Shown: positions 41,884 through 51,978, counted from the stretch's first letter. The stretch is DNA of 64,000 bases from Xenococcus sp. MO_188.B8 (GCA_030065615.1 JASJDR010000004.1:1-64000); one strand, 5' to 3'. Notes: generated by a model from the sequence alone, not told the origin. Translations and numbers: made by a program.

Positions 41884-42732
41884 ATGCTAAAAGTGAAGTT
41901 ATCTCTCTTGGTGGGCGCAATCTTGTTAGGTTGTAGCTCTACCCCTTCAATTGGTACAGAAAAACTGACTATTGGAGTAGTTGGTTATGGCAATGAAGTC
42001 AGATCTGTAGAGCAATATGAACCGCTGCAAAGACATTTGGCACAACATACAAATTCGATAGTTGAGTTGGAGCCAGCCTATAATGAACTGCAAGCTTTAG
42101 AGCAAATTCAGCGTCAAAGATGGTCTTTAGTGTTTGCGCCTCCTGGGATAACGGCGATCGCAATTAAAAATGAACAATATATCCCGCTCTTTCCCCTAGA
42201 AGGGTTTGGTAGTCAGGAAAGATCTTTGATAGTTGTCAGAAAAGATAGCCAGATCAATAATTTAGTTGATTTATCTAATAAAAAAGTAGCCTTAGGTCAA
42301 CCAGGTTCGGCTACTGGTTATTATTTACCTTTATACGATCTCTATGGTCTAACCTTAGCTGAGGTCATTTTTGCTCCAACTCCCAGACAAATATTACGCC
42401 TGCTTCAAGATGGGGAAGTAGATGCGGGAGCTTTATCTGAAGCCGAGTTTCAAACCTATCGCTCCCAATTCCCGACTAATTTTCGGGTTTTACAAAAGAG
42501 TCGTTTGATCCCTTCGGGATTGGTGATTGTGAGTCCGACAATAGAACTTAAACAGCAAGAACAGATTATTAATGCAATGCAAAATGCTCCGGCAAGTATA
42601 ATTAGTGATGCCGGTTATGTGGTTGATGCTCAGATGCCTGAATATAAGGAATTCATCAAGTTAGTAGAAAAAGTCAAACCTCTAGAAAAGCAAGTCCGCC
42701 AAACTCCTGCAGTCTTAACAATCAATAACTAA
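41884..42732 (+). CDS. Phosphonate-type substrate-binding lipoprotein (PhnD/SsuA/transferrin family)
   Basis: 282 residues. The signal and lipobox LVGAILLGCSS make it a lipid-anchored binding protein. LTIGVVGYGNEVRSVEQYEP starts the fold, and LVDLSNKKVALGQPGSATGY is the typical hinge region of PhnD-like proteins. No ABC permease or ATPase gene is adjacent, so the ligand is open. A GAGGAAC/GTTCCTC inverted repeat (42751-42790) separates it from the convergent gene. Confidence 0.88.
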   Translation: MLKVKLSLLVGAILLGCSSTPSIGTEKLTIGVVGYGNEVRSVEQYEPLQRHLAQHTNSIVELEPAYNELQALEQIQRQRWSLVFAPPGITAIAIKNEQYIPLFPLEGFGSQERSLIVVRKDSQINNLVDLSNKKVALGQPGSATGYYLPLYDLYGLTLAEVIFAPTPRQILRLLQDGEVDAGALSEAEFQTYRSQFPTNFRVLQKSRLIPSGLVIVSPTIELKQQEQIINAMQNAPASIISDAGYVVDAQMPEYKEFIKLVEKVKPLEKQVRQTPAVLTINN

Positions 42733-42805
42733 TTAACTATTTTAAACCAAAGAGGAACTGCGAAAACAGAATAAATTTCCTCGTTCCTCTCTTGGTGTAC
42801 ATTCC

Positions 42806-43891
42806 TCATGCATTGGTCTTTTCTAGCCCCAGAGCAGTTGTTAAGCGCTCGAAATCAAAGGATTGTTGCATTAAACTACGAACTCGCTGGACTTTAATCG
42901 ATTCACGAATTGGGACCTTACCAAAAGCACCATCAACAATTTCTACTGTAGTTAAAGTATCAGAATCGACTGCCAGAATAGGTATTTCTAGATCTTCAGC
43001 CCGACTCAAAATCAAGGGCTTAGGAGTTGAATTACCAGTTACAATAAGGCAATTGGTGGAGGTTTCGAGAGCTGCCATCTGGAGTTCGGTGCGATCGCTA
43101 CCGGTAATCACTGCCATATTTTCTCTTTGCCGAAAATATTCTAGAGCCGAATTCACATTCATCGCTCCAATACTGAGACTTTCGACCATTAAATCTAAGC
43201 GATCGCGACGGCAGAGAATTTTAGCATCCAATCTTCTCGCCAATTCCCGAACACTGACGCTGTTGAGCAGTTGATCTCTGGGCAAGATCCCCAATACAGG
43301 AATATTTTGTTGTTCTAGGTAAGGAACAATTAAATTCTGGACATCTTCTAAATCCGCAGGAGGAACATCATTGATCGTAATTCCTAACAAGCGATCGCCA
43401 AGAAACTGTTTGGCAGTTAAGAGACTAGCAACTAAGGATAAAGAACTGTAACGAGTCACTAATAAAATTGGGCTATCCGCTGCTTGAGCAATTTCTGGGA
43501 TAGACAAATTAAATAAACTACCTTCCCAAAGATTACTAGCTCCTTCAAGTAACACTAATTCCCCTTCAATAGATTGGATATAATCCTGTAGGGCTTGAGC
43601 ATAATCTTGAGTATCTTTGCCTAGTAACCTACGAGCGATCGTATCGCGATCTAAATTTAAAAGAGTTGGATGAATTTGCTCAGTAGACAAACCCAAAATG
43701 TCTGCAACAAAGCTAATATCCTTTTCTAAAATCTCTGTAGGTGTAGAACCCAAACAAGTTCCCAAAGGTTTTCCATAAGCAACATGAATTCCTTGTTGGT
43801 TCAACTGATTGGTAATACCCAAGATAGTAGCTGATTTTCCACTATAAGCCTCGATAGATCCAACCAGAAGATATTTGGCAGGTTTCACCAC
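42806..43891 (-). CDS. Phosphotransacetylase-like protein: BioD-like NTPase plus DRTGG domain
   Basis: About 361 residues with GTG at 43891, eight bases after AAGGAG; another GTG nine bases upstream has no room for that site. The N-terminus KYLLVGSIEAYSGKSATILG is a BioD-like P-loop, and ASNLWEGSLF...SPILLVTRYSS continues it. The second half (GAMNVNSALEYFRQRENMAV, ITGSDRTELQMAAL) is a DRTGG regulatory domain. This arrangement matches the N-terminal part of long phosphotransacetylases, but the catalytic transferase domain is absent. Function is unknown. Confidence 0.85.
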   Translation of the reverse strand: MVKPAKYLLVGSIEAYSGKSATILGITNQLNQQGIHVAYGKPLGTCLGSTPTEILEKDISFVADILGLSTEQIHPTLLNLDRDTIARRLLGKDTQDYAQALQDYIQSIEGELVLLEGASNLWEGSLFNLSIPEIAQAADSPILLVTRYSSLSLVASLLTAKQFLGDRLLGITINDVPPADLEDVQNLIVPYLEQQNIPVLGILPRDQLLNSVSVRELARRLDAKILCRRDRLDLMVESLSIGAMNVNSALEYFRQRENMAVITGSDRTELQMAALETSTNCLIVTGNSTPKPLILSRAEDLEIPILAVDSDTLTTVEIVDGAFGKVPIRESIKVQRVRSLMQQSFDFERLTTALGLEKTNA

Positions 43892-43938
43892 TTCCCCCAC
43901 TCCTTAATTTAATTTTTCAGTATGGTTTGACCCTCTCT

Positions 43939-44313
43939 CTATTCAAATCGCAGTAGCTTCCGATAAAAGCCACGGGGAAAATCTGTAAAGTGAGAGCGCT
44001 TAAAGTTCATAATGACATCAATTAGGTAATCAATAAACTCAGAATTAGATAAAGTTACCTCATAACTTAATTCTGCTTGCCCGTCAAATTGTAAACGACA
44101 ACGGGTTAAGTCTGATGGCAGCTTGGAGACATACCAACTACACACAAAAGAAATCGGCTCTCCTCCTTGAACTTGTCTTTTTCCTTCGAGAGCGCCCTGA
44201 CGATAAAGGGAAATAGCAAGAGGCAACCAATTATGCTTAGTTTTGGCATAGTAAGGCATATAGATTACTACGTCTGCTCTCCCTGCTGGTTTTAAGGCTT
44301 CAATAGTTGACAT
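43939..44313 (-). CDS. Conserved cyanobacterial protein, possibly EbsA-like
   Basis: 124 residues from the ATG at 44311-44313; a longer frame adds 21 unlikely residues. The sequence ADVVIYMPYYAKTKHNWLPL followed by AISLYRQGALEGKRQVQGGE and PSDLTRCRLQFDGQAELSYE appears conserved among cyanobacteria. It resembles EbsA, a protein linked to type IV pilus assembly, from memory only. No signal peptide or membrane helix is seen. Confidence 0.6.
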   Translation of the reverse strand: MSTIEALKPAGRADVVIYMPYYAKTKHNWLPLAISLYRQGALEGKRQVQGGEPISFVCSWYVSKLPSDLTRCRLQFDGQAELSYEVTLSNSEFIDYLIDVIMNFKRSHFTDFPRGFYRKLLRFE

Positions 44314-44472
44314 AAAAAGCAAATCTCTGTGGACTAGTAAGCTATTGGTTTGGTAGCAAAAACAAGAATTGACCATAGATTTTTTATTCTCTACGGTTAT
44401 AACATCTGTTTTGAAAAATTCGCTGTATTTTTTGTATTTTTTGAATCAACGGTTTTTTGCTCAGTCTTCTAA

Positions 44473-44688
44473 CTACAACACAGATGTTTTCGTCACGGTA
44501 TGGCTCAGTTTAATATCTATTTCACCTTCGAAGACAAAGTCAACAGTTTCATCATTGGCAATTTCTAATCTTTTTTTTGGGGTATATTGACGAATTTTTG
44601 AGAATTGTAACCAATCTATTTCTGGACAAAAATCTTCACCTTGAAAATGATATTCAAAAAGAGCAAGGATTAGGTATTTTTTAAGGAA
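44473..44688 (-). pseudogene. Open-frame remnant without start codon
   Basis: 71 sense codons on the minus strand read KKYLILALFEYHFQGEDFCP, then EIDWLQFSKIRQYTPKKRLE and VDFVFEGEIDIKLSHTV before TAG. The composition is protein-like, yet a TGA precedes directly and no start is in frame. It is probably the tail of a decayed gene. The rest of the gap 44314-44789 holds AT-rich DNA. Confidence 0.35.
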
Positions 44689-44789
44689 TCAGGAACAGGG
44701 AAAAGTGATTTCTTACCTATTTCCTGCTCCCCAATCCTCAATCTCTTTGGTTCTCAGCTTATAGCAAGCAAGCTAATCGCGAAGTGATT

Positions 44790-46775
44790 TTAATAAATTT
44801 TGTGATCAGAGATGGTAATTTTATTATTTTGTAAACATTTCTGCCATCCTTGAAGACGACGAATGGCGTTAAAATCTGCCAGTAACCCTAATTCTTGTTC
44901 CTGACGAATCAGTTGTGAAAATTTTGAATAATGGGGATAATCTGGTGCGACTAAAGCATCTTTACGATGTAATACTGGGGGATTAGGATCATCCGAAAGA
45001 TCGTTATAGACAACAGCTAAACTTTGCAGGTCTACTTCCATAGTTGTTTTTAAAGTTGGATGAGCAACTGTATCAAAATCAGGATAATATAAATAACTAA
45101 TTTTGGGTCGATTGTAGTAAAGTTTGACAATATTAGCCTTCTCTAAGCTACCGTAAACTCGACTAGCGCAACCTTCATAAACTCTCAGTAAGGGAGGTAG
45201 TTTGTCCAAAGCACTAATATGAATTGCGATCGCGCCTTGTAATTGTTTGCCGATGGCACTTTGTTGACAAAGATCGCCAATTTTTTCGAGGTTACTAACT
45301 CCTAACAAAAGAATATCTGCGAGGAGACAAGCTTGTTTATAACTTATCAATAAAGCTTTGGCATCTTCTTTAATTTCTGGAGCTATCTTGCGAATTGTGG
45401 GACGACCTTGAAAATTGCCTAAAGCGAGATAAACTAACAGATCTTGACGTCGTTTCTCTTTAATTGCATCCCATTTATTTTTATCTGTCGATTGCAAAAT
45501 TAAATTAAAAGCCCGACGATAGGTTTTAAATTCTTCTTTAATCGCTGCTTCTTCTCCCAACTCTCCCTTGACAGGAAGACGTCCCCTTTGGGTATAAAAT
45601 TCCATTAAAGGAATAAGTAATTCTTGATAATCTTCAAAGCTTTTTAATTCTCGATAAACTTTCGGAGTTTTGAGTCGCGAAATAAAACGAGAAGCTCGGA
45701 ATTGTTCTGCTTGTTTACTATCACGAAAAACTATAAAAACGCCTAAAGCAATAGCGATCGCGTTTACCTCTAAAACATTATCAATATATGTCTTTAATTC
45801 TTCCTGTTCATAATATTTTTGCCAGGTATTAGGACTGGTAAGAATGCCATCCCCATAGGCTAGTACACCTTTTTGCCGATTATTTACTAATATCTGTGCC
45901 GAAACAATTAAAATGTTCCTGGTTAAAGACCAAGCTTTCTCTAAAGCTTCACGTCTTTCTTTAACATCGTCGATCACATTAATTATGTAACCAAGATTAA
46001 CAATATCGGCAGCCTTGATCGGATTATCTGGACAATAATGGGGGTCCCAACCAGAACTAGGATAACCAAGCTCCGCAAGCCTGGTAACATCTCCTCCATG
46101 ACCACAACCGTAGTCGAAAAAACTACTGTCTGGAGAAAATAATTCTGCCTCTAAAACGAGCTTTACTGGACGAGATAATTCAGTGCGATGTAATGCAGCT
46201 CGATGTTGATCGACATTGACCTCTTTTTTGACAGGATAATTATTATTAAGAGGACAAACCACATGATGTCCCGCAAAATCTAGTCCATGATCAAATAGCA
46301 GTTGTTGCCATTGTTGCAAGGTTCCGATCACACGAGAATTATCCAATAGTCCTAAGGTGACTTCCTCAGCGGTAAGTTGGGCAAATTCCTGATACAGTGG
46401 ATAATCTTGGGTAACAAAAGTTTCTTTACGATGTAAGATTGGTGGATTATCGCAATTTTGATATTGACGCTGAAAAACTTGTTTGTTCTTCAAATCGACG
46501 ATAATACTTTTTTGTAATTTGGGATGGGGATCAGAATTAAAATCTGGATAATATAAATAAGATATTTTGGGTCTATCGATCGCAAATTTTACGATAGTCG
46601 CATTTTCGAAAATTTCTGCTAATTCCCGAGCCTCTGTTTCATATCTTTGTAATACTGGGTCGAGAAACTTTAAAGCATCAGTATGAACATAAAGTGCATT
46701 AGGCAATAATTTACCTACCTTGCTTTTTTGACAGCGATCTGCGATCACAGTAAACTCATTCGTTATCACTTTCAT
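44790..46775 (-). CDS. DNA phosphorothioation-associated putative methyltransferase
   Basis: 661 residues. The central part has an AdoMet-binding motif SSFFDYGCGHGGDVTRLAEL and GWDPHYCPDNPIKAADIVNL, in the form seen in the phosphorothioation-associated methyltransferase family. The N-terminal 150 and C-terminal 150 residues are related to each other: both contain RPKISYLYYPDF, then NPPxLHRK and DYPxYxxFxQL. The usual dnd genes are not in the window. The gene is complete and starts with ATG at 46773-46775. Confidence 0.85.
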   Translation of the reverse strand: MKVITNEFTVIADRCQKSKVGKLLPNALYVHTDALKFLDPVLQRYETEARELAEIFENATIVKFAIDRPKISYLYYPDFNSDPHPKLQKSIIVDLKNKQVFQRQYQNCDNPPILHRKETFVTQDYPLYQEFAQLTAEEVTLGLLDNSRVIGTLQQWQQLLFDHGLDFAGHHVVCPLNNNYPVKKEVNVDQHRAALHRTELSRPVKLVLEAELFSPDSSFFDYGCGHGGDVTRLAELGYPSSGWDPHYCPDNPIKAADIVNLGYIINVIDDVKERREALEKAWSLTRNILIVSAQILVNNRQKGVLAYGDGILTSPNTWQKYYEQEELKTYIDNVLEVNAIAIALGVFIVFRDSKQAEQFRASRFISRLKTPKVYRELKSFEDYQELLIPLMEFYTQRGRLPVKGELGEEAAIKEEFKTYRRAFNLILQSTDKNKWDAIKEKRRQDLLVYLALGNFQGRPTIRKIAPEIKEDAKALLISYKQACLLADILLLGVSNLEKIGDLCQQSAIGKQLQGAIAIHISALDKLPPLLRVYEGCASRVYGSLEKANIVKLYYNRPKISYLYYPDFDTVAHPTLKTTMEVDLQSLAVVYNDLSDDPNPPVLHRKDALVAPDYPHYSKFSQLIRQEQELGLLADFNAIRRLQGWQKCLQNNKITISDHKIY

Positions 46776-46818
46776 AATGCATTATTGATAATTTATTATT
46801 TATTATTTCTGACTTAAA

Positions 46819-47577
46819 ATGCCTTATCACATCGGTTTTGAGATAGCAGATTTGGGAGATAACAAGCCCGAGATAGCATTATTATCGGGAGAACCAGAGC
46901 GAACTGGGAAAATTGCTCACACTTATTTACAAAATGTCAAATTACTTTCTAAATATCGCGGACTTCATAGTTATCTCGGTGATTTAGCGTTGAATCAACC
47001 AATTCTCGTAGCTACCAGTGGTATGGGTGCGCCTTCTACTAGCATTATTGTTAACGAATTGATACAAATTGGCATCAAAAAAATTATTCGTATTGGAACT
47101 TGTGGTTCAATTCAATCCCATGTCAAGGTCGGGGATATCGTGATCTCTAAAGCTGCTTTATGTCGTCAAGGTGCAGCTAATGATATCGCACCAATTGAAT
47201 ATCCTGCTGTTGCTGATCCTTTTCTGACAGTAGCTTTGGTAGAAACCGCTCAGAAGTTAGGAATTAATTATCATCTAGGAATTACGGCTTCTGTCGATAC
47301 TTTTTATGAAGGACAAGAAAGAATTGAATCTTCAGCTAATCCCCATTTACAATCTCATCTGTTAGGAATTACTGAGCAATATCGTAATCTGAATATTCTT
47401 AACTATGAAATGGAATCTGGAGTTTTATTGAAAATGGCTGGAGTCTATAACTTTAAAGCTGCTTGTGTCTGTGCTGTAATTGCACAACGCAATAACCAAG
47501 AAAATATTGTAGTAGCTGATAAAGATTTGGCAGTATCGAGAGCTATTGAAGTAGCAATTAAGGCAATTGATAATTGA
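46819..47577 (+). CDS. Nucleoside phosphorylase (uridine/purine type)
   Basis: 252 residues. It splits nucleosides with phosphate for base salvage. The motifs ALLSGEPERTGKIA (phosphate-binding GxPxR), ILVATSGMGAPSTSIIVNEL, IIRIGTCGSIQ and NYEMESGVLLKMAG fit the uridine phosphorylase/DeoD family. The arginine and glutamate of the active site are present. Substrate preference is not fixed by the sequence. Divergent from the methyltransferase gene, 43 bp away. Confidence 0.93.
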   Translation: MPYHIGFEIADLGDNKPEIALLSGEPERTGKIAHTYLQNVKLLSKYRGLHSYLGDLALNQPILVATSGMGAPSTSIIVNELIQIGIKKIIRIGTCGSIQSHVKVGDIVISKAALCRQGAANDIAPIEYPAVADPFLTVALVETAQKLGINYHLGITASVDTFYEGQERIESSANPHLQSHLLGITEQYRNLNILNYEMESGVLLKMAGVYNFKAACVCAVIAQRNNQENIVVADKDLAVSRAIEVAIKAIDN

Positions 47578-47704
47578 TAATTACTTTTAAACAAGTTAAG
47601 GAAATCGGAAAAAAGTCAAGAAAATTCAAGAATCATGTCAAACTCAGACTAGATAAGTAACTGAATAATCATAGTTCTATGTATTCTCTTAATCCTATAG
47701 TCTA

Positions 47705-49048
47705 ATGAAACTACAAGATATTTGGAATGGGAGCAAAAAATGGCTATCAGCGACTCCAGAAAGAGCCTTAGATGCTGCCTATCGTGCTGCTGTTAAAATT
47801 AAAGCAATTGAAGATGATCATTTTAATGGTCAAAAAGTATCTAGAAGCAATGCAGATTATTCTGATAGTGTAGTCAAAGTTTTTCGGAATGATGTTAACA
47901 ACTATCTCAAGACAATCAAGATTAGATTAACTGAATTCAATTCTAGTCGGACTTTATTAATATTCTCTGATAGTAAATCTAATACTGCTAGTAGTATTGT
48001 TAAATATACTGGAGAATTAGCAGCAGATCGCGAACAACTTTCGATTATTGACAAGCTTAACTTTATCGATTACGTTATCGATAAATATCAAGATAACTCT
48101 TTGGAAGCAACTTTGACTACTGCTGAATTGGAATCAGATTCAGAGTTTCTAGGAGAAAAAAAAGCTAATCTCTTACCGAATAAAAAACAAACCCAAGCAT
48201 CAAAATATGGTAAGTCTCTCGATCCGACAATTGAAACTATTTCTGATAAAACTAGTGTCTTACCTCGTTCTTTCTTAAGAACATTAAATCGAATTCGGAA
48301 AGAGATCGATCCTCAAGCGGATAATACAGAGCAAGAAGTATTACAAAAATTTCGTCTTTCTCGCAATAAAACAGCAATTTCTGTTCGGTTTTTACTAATT
48401 TTAATTATTGTTCCTTTATTTACTCATCAGTTTACCAAGACATTTTTAGTTAGACCTATAGTTGAAAGATATTTTACCAATCACGAAACTATAGTTTTTA
48501 TTAATCAAGATTTCCAGGAAGAAGCTTTGGTCGAGTTACGTAACTATAGAGAGAATCTTCTTTTTCAGGGGTTAATCGGTATTGCCCCTGAGATCTCTGA
48601 TCAAGAATTAGAAGAAAAAGTCCAAGAAAAAGCTGGAGAATTAGCTGCAGAGTATCGCAATCGCGGAATCGAGGCATTCGGTAATGTTTTTGCTGATTTT
48701 TGTTCTTTGATTGCGTTTACAGCAATTGTTTTTTTCTGCAGAAGAGAAATTTTAATTGTTAAATCTTTTCTGGATGAAATCATCTATGGTTTAAGCGATT
48801 CAGCTAAAGCTTTTTTAATTATTCTCCTAACAGATATGTTTGTCGGTTATCACTCTCCCCATGGTTGGGAAGTCATCCTCAAAGGGATAGCTAATCATTT
48901 TGGCTTGGCAGAAAATCGTGATTTTGACTTCCTATTTATTGCTACTTTTCCTGTGATCTTAGATACAGTTTTAAAATATTGGATCTTCCGTTATCTCAAT
49001 CGAATTTCTCCTTCTTCTGTTGCTACTTATAAAAATATGAATGAATAA
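47705..49048 (+). CDS. pcxA: Proton extrusion protein PcxA (CemA-like)
   Basis: 447 residues. It takes part in light-driven proton release and supports CO2 and nitrate uptake. The N-terminus SKKWLSATPERALDAAYRAA and the four membrane helices in the last 230 residues (AISVRFLLILIIVPLFTHQF, FADFCSLIAFTAIVFFC, AFLIILLTDMFVGYHSPHGW) agree with PcxA and the plastid CemA. The hydrophilic N-terminal extension is typical for cyanobacteria. HSPHGWE is the conserved motif before the last helix. Confidence 0.95.
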   Translation: MKLQDIWNGSKKWLSATPERALDAAYRAAVKIKAIEDDHFNGQKVSRSNADYSDSVVKVFRNDVNNYLKTIKIRLTEFNSSRTLLIFSDSKSNTASSIVKYTGELAADREQLSIIDKLNFIDYVIDKYQDNSLEATLTTAELESDSEFLGEKKANLLPNKKQTQASKYGKSLDPTIETISDKTSVLPRSFLRTLNRIRKEIDPQADNTEQEVLQKFRLSRNKTAISVRFLLILIIVPLFTHQFTKTFLVRPIVERYFTNHETIVFINQDFQEEALVELRNYRENLLFQGLIGIAPEISDQELEEKVQEKAGELAAEYRNRGIEAFGNVFADFCSLIAFTAIVFFCRREILIVKSFLDEIIYGLSDSAKAFLIILLTDMFVGYHSPHGWEVILKGIANHFGLAENRDFDFLFIATFPVILDTVLKYWIFRYLNRISPSSVATYKNMNE

Positions 49049-49060
49049 TTAATTTTCCTT

Positions 49061-50107
49061 TCAAGAACAATTAACAATCAATTGATGTAATTTATCTTTA
49101 ATTTCCCCATCAATAATCATTTTTTCAGCCTTAGCCAAACCTGCTTCTAAACTTGAACAAATCCCAAAACGCCAGAGATAGAAACCACCATTAAGTATGG
49201 CACTAGGAATTAATTCTAGATTACTGCCTGCTATTACTCCTTGAAGTTGCTCTACAACTTGAATCTCTGATTCTAAAGCTACATCATGACCCTGTAAATC
49301 ATAATCTTGAGGATGTAACATAAATTGCCGCCAACCAGTTGTTTCATCGGATATCCCAATAATCCCTGTGCGATTGCGAGACAGATCACAACTACCTTCT
49401 AATCCCTTAATAGTTGTGTAATTCTTAACTCCTCGTAACTCAAAAGTCTGCCGAAAACGTTCTTCTGTCGGAGGATGAACAAAACCAGAAACCAAAGACA
49501 CCTTGCCAACTACTGGTGACCAAATTAATTCTATGGTGGCAAAAGGTGGACGTTTACCAATCTGTGCTCGATAAGTAACTAAATTCTGTGCTTGCGGAAA
49601 ATGTTGGGGAAGATAAACAAATCCGATGCCAGTTTTGGCTAAAAAAGTTTGAGCGTGATTCAAAGAAAAACCCGTAAAATCTATTCCCAATGCTTGCCAA
49701 ATTTTGACTGCAGGAATGCCATATTTCGTGGGCATGCGATCGCCACCATGCAGGATCACAGGAATCCCGACTGTAGCCAAGATTAAAGCTGTAATAGCCG
49801 TTACCGGAACAGTCCGAGACCTTCCATCATAAGGATTGCCAAAAACCACAGGAGGATAGGGAAAATTTAATTCTTTGACGGTTAGTCTTTCTCCCAACTC
49901 ATCATAGGCATCCAGCATTCCCGCTAATTCTTCAGGAGTCGGACGTTTAATCCGATGAGCAATCATAAAAGCTCCTATTTGAGCGGGTGTCGCTACTTCT
50001 TGCAACATCATCATCGTTGCTTGAGCTGCCTCTTGGCGAGTTAAGCTCTTACTGGTATGAGTACCACTGCCAACCTTTTTTAATAGTTCTCGAAACTCAT
50101 CACTCAT
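49061..50107 (-). CDS. Anthranilate phosphoribosyltransferase family protein (TrpD2-like)
   Basis: 348 residues from the ATG at 50105-50107 (MSDEFRELLKKVGSGTHTSK); a longer frame starts at 50164. The N-terminal helices LTRQEAAQATMMMLQEVATP, AQIGAFMIAHRIK and the glycine-rich region ILHGGDRMPTKYG match the family, but HGGDR replaces the KHGNR/S motif of true TrpD. Members like YbiB bind nucleic acid and may lack the TrpD activity. It is convergent with pcxA. Confidence 0.85.
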   Translation of the reverse strand: MSDEFRELLKKVGSGTHTSKSLTRQEAAQATMMMLQEVATPAQIGAFMIAHRIKRPTPEELAGMLDAYDELGERLTVKELNFPYPPVVFGNPYDGRSRTVPVTAITALILATVGIPVILHGGDRMPTKYGIPAVKIWQALGIDFTGFSLNHAQTFLAKTGIGFVYLPQHFPQAQNLVTYRAQIGKRPPFATIELIWSPVVGKVSLVSGFVHPPTEERFRQTFELRGVKNYTTIKGLEGSCDLSRNRTGIIGISDETTGWRQFMLHPQDYDLQGHDVALESEIQVVEQLQGVIAGSNLELIPSAILNGGFYLWRFGICSSLEAGLAKAEKMIIDGEIKDKLHQLIVNCS

Positions 50108-50185
50108 GATCTTTTTTCCTTCTAGTTCCTCCTCTCTTAGTGCACGCTCGCCCTTAATTATCAAGCCTGGTGTGATCTCACCTTT

Positions 50186-50310
50186 CTAGAGCCCTCCTTT
50201 TAGGAGGGAAAAAATTGTAATTGTATCTCCGACCTCTCTCTACCTCTCTCCTGCAAGGAGAGAGAACATATGGTCTTCCCCTATAGGGGAAGGTTGGAAG
50301 GGGTGGTAAT
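50186..50310. repeat. Cluster of short inverted repeats
   Basis: Contains CCCTCCTTTTAGGAGGG, CTCTCCTGCAAGGAGAG and TTCCCCTATAGGGGAA palindromes in a row. The same palindrome types occur near 13916, 22528 and 29865. They lie between the TrpD-like gene and the LysR gene on the same strand. Confidence 0.6.
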
Positions 50311-50312
50311 TA

Positions 50313-51293
50313 TTATAGAGGTGTGGGGCTCGACGGATAGGGGTTTTTGATTACTTGTTCCTTGATTGTGTTTTTTACCAAATTACAAAAGTGATTGATG
50401 GGCGGTATTTGTAAGCGATCGCAGGTTGTAACCATAACTACTTGACGTGTCAGGTGATCGTGACTATCAGAGTCTTCTGATCTTGGTTGCGGGAACTCCC
50501 CAAAAGTTGCAATCGGACGAATTGCTAAAGTTGGATCTTCATGGGAACCAATTAACGCGCCCTGGGGTAACAAAGCTAGCATATTTCCTTGACGAACGAC
50601 ACCGCGAAACGCATCTAGGGTATTCAATTCCATCACAGTTTTTAATTCCAAATTCTGACGAGTAAACCAATCTTGAACAAATCTTTGCATCCCATAGCCA
50701 TCTTTAAAGACTACCTGAGGATATTTAGCTAATTTTTCGAGAGTAATTTGCTCATATGCAGTTAAAGGATGTTCTGCTGCCATTAAAACCGCAATTTTCT
50801 CTTCATAGAGTGGAATAACTTCGATTTCTGCCGAATTTGTTAAAAAACGATTATTCATTACGATCGCGATATCAATTAAGCCATCTCGTAATACTTTTAA
50901 AGCGCGATCGCTTCCTAAAGCAGTGACTCTTAACTGAGTTTCGGGGTAATCTGCACAGAATTGGGGCAAAATTGGGGGTAAATAGTGAGCACATACCGAA
51001 TGAATCGCTGCCACACATAATTCTGGCTGTTTTCCTTCGATTAACTCTGCACAATCATTAGTAGCCCGTTGCCATTCCTGACAAATTCTTTGAGCGCGGG
51101 GTAATAATTTTTCTCCTCCTACAGTTAATTTTGCTTGAGAAGTACGGTGAAATAATGGCAAACCCAAATCCTTTTCTAAAGATTGGATTTGGCGGCTAAT
51201 AGTAGACTGGGTAACACCACATTTTTTGGCTGCTTGTCCAAAATTACCGATTTCTACTACTGCCAAAAAGGTTTGTAACTGCTCAATGCGCAT
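50313..51293 (-). CDS. LysR-family transcriptional regulator
   Basis: 326 residues. The HTH is MRIEQLQTFLAVVEIGNFGQ, AAKKCGVTQSTISRQIQSLE, followed by KDLGLPLFHRT, and the effector domain by ELCVAAIHSVCAHYLPPILP. The order and spacing are normal for the family. The target is not evident: it is not divergent from a metabolic gene, and the 3' end is in repeat DNA. A distinct group from the CO2-responsive RbcR type, whose N-terminus differs. Confidence 0.93.
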   Translation of the reverse strand: MRIEQLQTFLAVVEIGNFGQAAKKCGVTQSTISRQIQSLEKDLGLPLFHRTSQAKLTVGGEKLLPRAQRICQEWQRATNDCAELIEGKQPELCVAAIHSVCAHYLPPILPQFCADYPETQLRVTALGSDRALKVLRDGLIDIAIVMNNRFLTNSAEIEVIPLYEEKIAVLMAAEHPLTAYEQITLEKLAKYPQVVFKDGYGMQRFVQDWFTRQNLELKTVMELNTLDAFRGVVRQGNMLALLPQGALIGSHEDPTLAIRPIATFGEFPQPRSEDSDSHDHLTRQVVMVTTCDRLQIPPINHFCNLVKNTIKEQVIKNPYPSSPTPL

Positions 51294-51450
51294 AATTTAT
51301 TATTAACTGTCAAGATGCTTAACTTGCAATTTATTCATTAAATCATGACGATATCGAATTTAAAATATTTTTTTGGTATAACAGATCACATACATGAGAT
51401 ATTAAGAGAGGACAAGAAAAATGTTTTCGATAGTAGGCAATAGGGATTTG

Positions 51451-51978
51451 TTAAAGATTTTCAACAGCATGAGCCAATTCTATGGCAACGCGATCGCAGT
51501 AGGGACGAATCCACCACCACATCAGAGGAGATAACCAGCCTTTGAGGGTAATGGAGTAGGAAATATAAGTGCCACAAAGAGTAGATTCTACTTGATAAGT
51601 AATTCTCTGTTCCATACCAGGAATCGCTAAAACGCGAATACTGAGTAATTCTTTAGGACGAACATTTTCGACAAACATCTTGATCGGAATCGGGATAACT
51701 TCCGTAACGACTTTATAAAATAAACCCGGTTTAGCAATTAAGCCTCTTGGTAAATCGGTGCTAGAAAACAAAGGATGCCAAGAGACATCGGCAATATTGA
51801 TTAATCTTTGCCATAAAATATCGAGGGGAGCTTTACTGACGATACGATAAGTCTTACAAACTAAAAATTTGTAGGAGCGTTTGCTTTTTTTTGTCCAGAG
51901 TTTAAAAGAGAAACTTAGAATCACCCGACTCTCCTCATAACTATAGATACTATAGATCTGATTCTCTACTGTAACCAA
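51451..51978 (-). CDS. SRPBCC-like family protein
   Basis: 175 residues. The part FLVCKTYRIVSKAPLDILWQ, INIADVSWHPLFSSTDLPRG, then PGLFYKVVTEVIPIP is typical for the SRPBCC cyclase-like fold. The first 40 residues do not look conserved and the true start may be internal. The ligand is unknown. It is divergent from hemF, about 150 bp away, without a clear operator. Confidence 0.7.
   Translation of the reverse strand: MVTVENQIYSIYSYEESRVILSFSFKLWTKKSKRSYKFLVCKTYRIVSKAPLDILWQRLINIADVSWHPLFSSTDLPRGLIAKPGLFYKVVTEVIPIPIKMFVENVRPKELLSIRVLAIPGMEQRITYQVESTLCGTYISYSITLKGWLSPLMWWWIRPYCDRVAIELAHAVENL

Noticed and set aside
42751-42790. Inverted repeat AGAGGAAC/GTTCCTCT as a terminator
   Set aside because: Large loop and no T run; may only be a repeat, so it was not listed as a terminator.
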